NCBI GenBank assembly: GCA_014529385.2
Contig: CM043957.1
Location: 88,934,881 to 88,998,880 of the forward strand
Length of the DNA stretch: 64,000 bases
Source of the DNA: Adiantum capillus-veneris
Lineage: Eukaryota > Streptophyta > Polypodiopsida > Polypodiales > Pteridaceae
Direction of reading: 5' to 3'
A program made the translations under genes and the position numbers. The notes beneath the pieces are model-generated. The model was not told the DNA's origin and searched no databases. It saw only the letters and a list, made by a program, of their open reading frames with translations. Of the stretch, positions 57,924 to 64,000 are shown piece by piece (the stretch's first letter is position 1; the number at the start of each line of letters is the position of its first letter).

Positions 57924-58850
57924 CTATGGTTTGGTTGGAATGGGCAAGGGATGGAGCAACCCATGAGGACGATGACGAGGGGCCTTTGATCTATTGCAAG
58001 TGTCACAAGTGCCTATATACTCCTTAATAAGCTTCCACATTTGAGGCCACCAAAAGTCACGGGAGAGAAGCTCAATTGTCTTATTAACCCCAAAATGCCT
58101 TGCCGATGGAAGATCATGCCGTTGCTGAAGTACCTCCATGCGTGTTGGTCCTCGTGGAATATAGAGAAGACCCTTATAGTAAATTAGTCCATCAATTTCT
58201 TGAAAGTCCTCATTAACCTCTTGTCCTTGTAGTTGTTGTTTAATATTCTGAGCAAGTGGGTCTTTGGCAATTTGCGTCTTCACCTTAGAAAGAAAAGTAG
58301 AATCTTCAGGAGCTTGGCTCATGTTGGCGTTTAGCTTAAGCTGTGTAGGTTTCAAAATCACTGACTCTTGTTGATCAAATGCTGCGTCGTCTTCTCTAGG
58401 TGCAAGGTAGGATCTTCTTGATAAGGCATCTGGCTTAGCTTGTTGACGGCTAGGTCTATAAGAGATAAGAAAATCAAACCTTGATAGGATACCACTCCAC
58501 CTGGCTTGGCGACGATTCAAGACGCGGGATGTCATGAAGTATTCCAAATTCTTGTGATCTGTATAGATAGTGATCTTATAAGGAGCTCCTTCAAGTAGGT
58601 GACGCCAAGTGTCAAAGGAGTCGATGATTGCTAAGAGCTCTTTGTCATGGATTTCATAATTGATTTTTGCAGCTGAGAACTTGCGGGAATGAAAAGCCAC
58701 TGGATGTACTCGACCATCCTCTCCTACTTGGGATAGAATAGCGCCAAGGGCAAAATCTGAAGCGTCTGTTTCTAGGATGAAAGGCTTTGTAGGATCTGTG
58801 TGAATTAGAATGGGTGCGGTTGTGAAAGCTTGCTTGAGAGTCTGAAATGC
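57924..58850 (-). pseudogene. Chromovirus RNase H and integrase zinc finger
   Basis: RNase H: FHSRKFSAAKINYEIHDKEL, IYTDHKNLEYFMTSRVL, RWSGILSRFDFLISYRPSRQ. The integrase HHCC finger: SARHFGVNKTIELL and CDTCNRSK. It begins after TAA 58851-58853, a stop that one C-to-T change from CAA would explain. Confidence 0.85.
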
Positions 58851-59700
58851 TTACGCGGAGTCCCAGACAAACTTATTATGGCCTGTCAACCTTGTGAGTG
58901 TTGTAACCACCTTGGAGTATCCCTGTATAAAGATACGATAAAAATTTGAAAATCCGAGGAGACATTGAACATCTCTTACCGAGGTGGGTGTCTCCCAATC
59001 AAGGATGGTTTGAACCTTCTTTGGATCCATGGAGATTCCCTTTTCAGAAATTACATAACCAATAAATTCCATCTTAGATTGATGAAAAGAGCACTTCTCG
59101 TATGCACGAAGCTTTTCAAGCACTAATCGTACATGGTGCTCATGCTCTTCTTGATCCTTGGAAAATAGTTTGAACCTTCTTTGGATCCATGGAGATTCCC
59201 TTTTCAGAAATTACATAACCAATAAATTCCATCTTAGATTGATGAAAAGAGCACTTCTCGTATGCACGAAGCTTTTCAAGCACTAATCGTACATGGTGCT
59301 CATGCTCTTCTTGATCCTTGGAAAATATCAAGATATCATCCAAATATATATTACCACAAAATAATCCAAATACTCCCGAAAGATATCGTTCATCAAATGT
59401 TGAAAAACAGTTGGAGCATTTGTGAGACCAAATGGCATGACGGTATATTCAAAGTGGCCATACCTTGTCCGAAAGGCTGTTTTCCATTCATCATCTTCTT
59501 TGATTCTGAGTAGGTTGTAAGCACCACGAAGATCTATTTTTGTAAATATTCTTGCCTTGCTAAGGCGCTCAAGAAGCTCTGGGATCAAGGGAAGGGGATA
59601 GCGATTCTTGACGGTGATCTTGTTTAGGCCCCTATAATCCACGCACATCCGGAGAGTTCCGTCCTCCTTTTTTACAAAGTGTATTGGAGCTCCTGCTGGG
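58851..59700 (-). pseudogene. Chromovirus reverse transcriptase, broken by a 160-bp tandem duplication
   Basis: [38 protein letters not shown] and [18 protein letters not shown] are RT blocks. At the catalytic YLDD box two extra bases (AT) in a TATATAT run shift the frame. [20 protein letters not shown] follows, then a 160-bp segment is present twice (59008-59167 and 59168-59327), which breaks the frame again. SVRDVQCLLGFSNFYRIFIQ is the end of RT. Confidence 0.85.
59008..59327. repeat. 160-bp perfect tandem duplication inside RT
   Basis: The block starting GTTTGAACCTTCTTTGG occurs at 59008 and 59168. The copies look identical. The length is not a multiple of three. It spans the sequence for EKLRAYEKCSFHQSKMEF. 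Confidence 0.95.
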
Positions 59701-60527
59701 GACTTTGAATGCCGTATGAACCCCTTAGCAAGATTCTCATCAATATTTTTCGTAATTCTACCAATTCATCTTGAGATAGCTTGTATATTGGGCCAAAAGG
59801 AGGTTGTGTTCCCTCCCGAAGCTCTATAGCACAATCATAGGATCGATGCTCTGGTAAGAGGTCTGCATTCTTCTTCTCAAAAACATCAGTGTAATCTTGA
59901 TATTGACGTGGCAATGCCTCCATGATTTTTGTTGTCGACGCGTCAGTTGGTGTTGCAAATATCAAGAAAGTTGGATACTTTTTTGGTTGCACGCATGAAG
60001 ACCTTGGCTCCAAGATATATAGGCCTATTATGCCTTCCCTTCTTCTTTTGGACTTTTCGTGGTTCAATTCTCCGAGCCCTCCAATCGATGTCAGGATTAT
60101 GTAATTCAAGCCACGGTAGCCCATTAACAATTGGACTGCTTGGGCTTTGTATAATATTGAACGCTATTCTTGAAACATGCTCCTGCAATGTTACTTCTAT
60201 GGGGCGAGTTTCATACCTGACATCCCCTGAAGCGAGGGGACGACCATCAATGACTTCTACAGTTGCTGGATTAGACTTCTCCACAAGTGGTATGCCTTGT
60301 TCTTTTGCAAATTCTTTGTCCATGAAGCACGCCGTTACGCCTAAATCTAGTAATGCTTCACAATCCATGTGCCTACCCGGCATATAGATCTTGACTGGTA
60401 GCATAAAACTTGAAGTGGAATCAGCGGGAAGAAAGATACCTTTTTTTGCTTGTCTTTGTCCAACCGATCGATCTCTATTGGGGTTGGACGTCCATGTTTT
60501 CTGAACACGTTGAGGCCATTGCACCAT
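59672..60527 (-). pseudogene. Chromovirus protease and protease-RT linker
   Basis: The protease has CEALLDLGVTACFMDKEFAK at the active site, reading D-L-G-V instead of D-S-G-A, then PLASGDVRYETRPIEVTL and IVNGLPWLELHNPDIDWR. The linker ALPRQYQDYTDVFEKKNADL and LLPEHRSYDCAIEL leads into RT in another frame (60130-59672). Confidence 0.8.
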
Positions 60528-61484
60528 GAACCTTCATCCTTCTCTTCCTTGGACACTGTTGAGCCATGTGTCCCTGCTCTCCACAATACATACATAAGCC
60601 ATTAATGCGTCGCCTTTGCTTCTCCTGGGCTGAGAGAGGTTGAAACTGTGCTGAATCAATTTGCATGGGCTCAATGCTTGATTCATGGCCCTGTTGAGGT
60701 GTGTAGCCATTATGTGTCACTTCTATTTGGGGTCGCAATGGTGCCCCAAGACGCCTCTCTTGTCTCCTCTCAAATAGTCGATTATCATATTCTATTGCTT
60801 GAGAGATGAACTCGCTTAGTGTGTGAACCTTTGGCATAGTCAATAAAAGATCTTTTACATCATCCTTTAATTCCCACCGAAATTGGCTAATGAAATATTC
60901 CACATGCCAGGTCAGATCACAAGTGAGCTGTTGAAATTCGGATGCATAGACGGATGCAGGTCTTGATCCTTGGCGGAGATTTCTAAGTTTGGTTTCAACA
61001 ACCCTTGCTCTATCAGTATCCCCAAAGGTCGCAAAGAACTCCCGCACAAAAGCTTCAAAGTCATGAAGAAGAGGAGATTCTTTTTCAAGTAAGGGAGCAA
61101 ACCAAGAGAGAGCCGTACCCGAGAGGAGGGTCCCAATAAGGCCTACTTGAGAGGCATCATCTGGATAACGCTCTCGTTGCATTCGAATGAAGAGGCGCAC
61201 TTGTTGGAGAAAACCTCTAAACTTTGATCTAGTCCCATCAAATTTTTCAGGCATGCTGACCTTCGGCTCCTTCTTATGTTGTTGAGAATAGCTAGATCTT
61301 GCAGCTTGTGCTTGATGTGTGCTTGTCTCTTGAAGCTCTTGAATTTGACGTTGAGATTTTGCAACGCCGGTCCGAAGATTAGGGGTTGCCCTGCTTGAAG
61401 TTGAGCGTTACTCTCGCGAAGTTCTTGTAATTGAGCTTGGATGCTTTGCAATGCGTTGATGACACCTTCCATCGTTGGCTCCAT
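60475..61484 (-). pseudogene. Chromovirus gag
   Basis: ATG 61484 starts MEPTMEGVINALQSIQAQLQ, a helical stretch. A frameshift near 61400 leads to MPEKFDGTRSKFRGFLQQVR (from 61254), the capsid domain (LIGTLLSGTALSWFAPLLEK, FEAFVREFFATFGDTDRAR), and the zinc knuckle CMYCGEQGHMAQQC, canonical CX2CX4HX4C. The 61254-60475 frame is open. Confidence 0.85.
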
Positions 61485-61524
61485 GATGGCTTGAGAAGAT
61501 TAAGAGATGGTAGTCTTGCCAAAC

Positions 61525-62074
61525 TGTTATGAGCGCGTATAGAGCTAGAAGAGAGCAAGAGGAGGCGCTCACAATGCACAAGAACTTGGATTTGATGATA
61601 AGCTTAATATTGATTACAAGACTTAATACTTTATTAAGAGAGCTAGATACAAGACTTGGATTACAGACTTGAGTACAAGACAAGGCTTGATTGCAAGGAC
61701 AAGACTTGAACATAAGAACTAAAAGAGGGATTTCCTCATAAGAGGCTCACAACTAGTGTTGGCAAGACTGAGGGGCTTGTGGCCCAAGACCCCTATTTAT
61801 ACTAGTGCTTGAGGAGGTTAGGACTTTCTAGGTTCTTCTTGAGGAGGTTAGAATCTTCTAGAACCTTCTTGATCCTTCTAGTTCTTCTAGAACCTTCTGG
61901 ATCCTTCTTAACTTTCTAGAGCTTTCCAGAAACTTCTAGATTCTTTCGGAATCTTCTCCATGTTTCTAGAAACTTCTAGATCCTTCTAGATTCTTCTAGA
62001 GCCTTCTAGCGATGATGTAGGCGATGACATAGGCGATGATGCAGGCAGCGACCGACTCTCAAGCATCCATGACA
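61525..62074 (-). repeat. 5' LTR of chromovirus D (550 bp)
   Basis: TGTCATGGATGC at the outer end, CGCTCATAACA at the inner end. It has a single HSE-like block (about 61840-62010) and TATAAATA at 61801-61794 on the minus strand. The primer-site region after it (GTTTGGCAAGACTACC) does not match the common tRNA-iMet site. Confidence 0.9.
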
Positions 62075-63390
62075 GGATGTGGGTTCTGTGAGTTCTTTAG
62101 GTTCAATAGATTCATTCTTAGGACATTTTTTCTTTATATGACCCTTGACGTGACAGTGATAACATCGACCTTCCTTGGAATAATTAACTTGTTCTTATGC
62201 TGTTATGTATCCTCCTATGATTCCTTGTGCAACTTTTTCATCTTGGGTGAGCTTAGGTTTAGCAAGTGTGCTAGCTTTACCCTTAGATTCATTTTGAGAG
62301 TTCTTTTTTGAAAGATTAGAGGAAGATTGGCTAGAAGAGTTATCATTCTTACCGTTCGGTGGATTCTGAGGAGTTTGAGAGGTACCGTGAGAAGACTTGT
62401 TCTCCTGAGGCTTTCCTTTGTTGTGCTTCATCTCCTGTGCGAGAGCAATCGCTACCGCCTTGTTGAGATCTACGGGATCGAAGACTGAGATATCAAACCT
62501 GATATAGTCGTCCAACCCGAAAATAAAATCCTCTTTGCGCTTCGCATTTTTTTTGCGTAATTGGGTGCCAAGCTGCAAAACACGGTTAGAAAAAGACATG
62601 ACTGGAGTACCATTTTGCTTGAGATTGCACCAATCTTCCTTTAACGGCGCTAGGTACTGAGGTGGCAAGAACCGCGCCTTGAGTTGTCTTGGAAGTCGGC
62701 CCAATTGAAAGAAAGGGGCACTCCTTCCTTGGCTTCCTCTAGGTGCGCGGCCAATTGCTCCTCTTGCCACGCTTGATACCAATTAATGGCATCACCGACA
62801 AGATACATGGCTGCCGTCAAAACTTTGCTATTTCTTGTCTTCTTAGTTGTCGCAAAATAAGCATTAAATTGATACAACCAAGAATGAATAACATTAGCAT
62901 CCATCTTACCGTCATACTTACTAAATGTCAACTTCTCCATGACATGGTTGTTGGAATCCGCTTCTTGACTTGTGCTACCTGATGATTCCCCCATGTCCTT
63001 GAGTGACTCGGACTTGGAGGTGAGAACCTGTAGGACCAACTCTTGCATGCGTTGGTCTCTTTGCACCGCACGTCTAATTCCAAGGCCGTTCGTCTTTCTT
63101 CGGCCGCCATGCGCGCTTGCTCACGCTCACACTCCAAGGCTACCCTTCGTTCTTCGCGCCAAGCGCGCTTGCTCGCGCTCGCGATCAAAGGTGACGCGTT
63201 GCGCCTCTTGTTGTAGCATCATGTCCATCATCGACTTGACCAAAGCCTCCATAAGATTTGGTGCAAACCGTGGCATAGATGGGGAAGGGGGAGGGTCGGA
63301 AAAACCTCCTGGTGGGGAAAATTCTTCTTCACCACCTCCATGCTCATCACCTTCATGCAAAGTATCCATTCCGCTTCGAGTGATGACCAT
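62075..63390 (-). pseudogene. Gag of element C
   Basis: ATG 63390 starts MVITRSGMDTLHEGDEHGGG. A charged coiled-coil follows (REREQARLA, EEREQARMAAEERRTALE type) with a frameshift near 63160. The capsid domain reads MEKLTFSKYDGKMDANVIHS, LTAAMYLVGDAINWYQAW, then after a frameshift near 62670 FLPPQYLAPLKEDWCNLKQN and FIFGLDDYIRFDISVFDP. Ser/Asn-rich linker. The zinc knuckle CYHCHVKGHIKKKC (near 62165-62124) is canonical. The reading stops at the chromovirus LTR. Confidence 0.8.
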
Positions 63391-63758
63391 ACACTGAGAT
63401 CTTGGGTACTTAAGTTCGCAAGGAACTTGGGTTCTTGGGGTCTTGAGGTTCTTGAGTTCTTTCTTTAGCTTGCAATCTGTGTTAGAGAAGGCTTTTCTCT
63501 TACCCGAGCTCGACTCTTCCTTGCGGGCGTACCCCTTGGTGGCCTTGCGCTCTCACCAAGGTTGCTTTTTCCCACCTCATGTCGATTTGCCGGCCACTAA
63601 CTGGAGGGTCCACTCTCAATGAGTGAAAAGTGAAACAAGGGGAGGCCGGACAAGCCCTTCTTTCTTGGGTTACCTGTCATTTTTTAAAAACACGATTAGG
63701 AAATCGACACGCCCAAGTGGACTTGGGTTACGTGCGATTGCAATAAGCAAAAAATATT
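63391..63758 (-). other. Leader of element C
   Basis: Between the LTR end and the gag ATG. I could not recognise a standard primer-binding site. Confidence 0.4.
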
Positions 63759-64000
63759 GTAGGGTGCAGCGGAATGAATGTTTGCGCTTTGCTCAAGATG
63801 AGTGCTCCGAACTGTGCTCAAGGTTCCTTTTGTTCTTATGGAATGGAGAGCCTTCCGTTCTTAATGAGAGAATGCTATGATCACAAACAAAGTGAATGGA
63901 CACTGTGCTTACAAGTGTATGAGATTGAGAGATAGAGAGAGAAGAGAGATACGACACCAGAGACGTTCTAAAACCCTCCTCTGAAGGCCCCACTCTCGTC
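63759..64000 (-). repeat. Partial 5' LTR of element C
   Basis: It matches 50592-50880 in the same direction and continues past the window edge. Differences are frequent (about one in ten by eye), so element C is old. Confidence 0.75.

Larger units (their letters stand above)
54510..62074 (-). mobile_element. Chromodomain Ty3/gypsy element D (chromovirus), decayed, tandem-LTR form
   Basis: Minus strand: 5' LTR 62074-61525, gag, protease, RT, RNase H, integrase, chromodomain, purine tract, 3' LTR 55337-54654. Beyond the 3' LTR it goes on with a second copy of the gag start (54653-54510), so it has the structure LTR, internal, LTR, partial internal. It is inserted in the gag of element C right after its zinc knuckle region. 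It is interrupted in integrase by a 1.47-kb insert. Confidence 0.85.
50592..64000 (-). mobile_element. Non-autonomous gypsy-like element C (gag and protease only), host of nested insertions
   Basis: Minus strand: partial 5' LTR (64000-63759), gag (63390-62075), nested material (about 52990-62074), protease (52950-52004), purine tract (51738-51727), 3' LTR (51726-50592). The gag homology ends exactly where the chromovirus LTR begins. Between protease and purine tract only about 270 bases remain, so no RT, RNase H or integrase is present. It resembles the TR-GAG type of gag-only LTR elements, with a protease in addition. Confidence 0.65.

Overview
The window reads as nuclear DNA of a land plant, in a stretch almost wholly built from transposable elements and microsatellites. 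The evidence is the set of element families present: a Ty3/gypsy element with the tRNA-Asp type primer site of plant Athila/Tat-like elements, a chromodomain gypsy element, two Ty1/copia elements, a CACTA (En/Spm) transposon with a tnp2-type transposase, and a SWIM-domain Mutator-like (MULE) transposase. There are also dozens of (CT)n/(GA)n tracts. The species cannot be named from sequence alone.

Left part (1-29150). Positions 1-1000 hold the 3' end of one MULE-like element. An eleven-exon minus-strand gene (5619 to 1482) converges on it and ends in a methyltransferase-like motif. Its TATA box lies near 5790. Upstream come a GT/AC-rich tract, a remarkable palindrome carrying 20 CACGTG motifs (6258-6713) and two poly-C tracts. 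A second MULE-like transposase starts at 7578 and is split at 8303 by a complete 13.2-kb gypsy element (8304-21481, 5-bp target duplication ACATA); it resumes in frame at 21487 and ends near 24710. The gypsy element carries two retropepsin-like motifs, one before reverse transcriptase and one after integrase. A decayed minus-strand CACTA element follows (about 24950-29150).

Middle (29150-50590). A truncated copia element (29150-31800) is fused to the CACTA transposase gene on one side and, on the other, to the pol gene of a second copia element (31800-36200, one LTR left). Positions 36200-40300 hold no recognisable gene. From 40362 to 47362 a 3.48-kb unit is directly duplicated, with (GA)n tracts at all three boundaries. 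The unit carries what looks like the promoter and first exon of a small membrane-protein gene; only the second copy is followed by a phase-compatible second exon.

Right part (50592-64000). A non-autonomous gypsy-like element with gag and protease but no visible reverse transcriptase spans 50592 to beyond the window. Nested in it is a decayed chromovirus (54510-62074) arranged LTR, internal region, LTR, partial internal region. Its LTRs contain heat-shock-element-like TTCTAGAA arrays directly upstream of a TATA box. The chromovirus integrase is itself split by a 1.47-kb insertion flanked by a 12-bp duplication.

The order of several events can be read from the nesting: MULE before gypsy on the left; gag-protease element before chromovirus before the 1.47-kb insert on the right. 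Almost every coding region is broken. Many of the stop codons can be explained by a single C-to-T change, as expected for methylated, silenced plant repeats.
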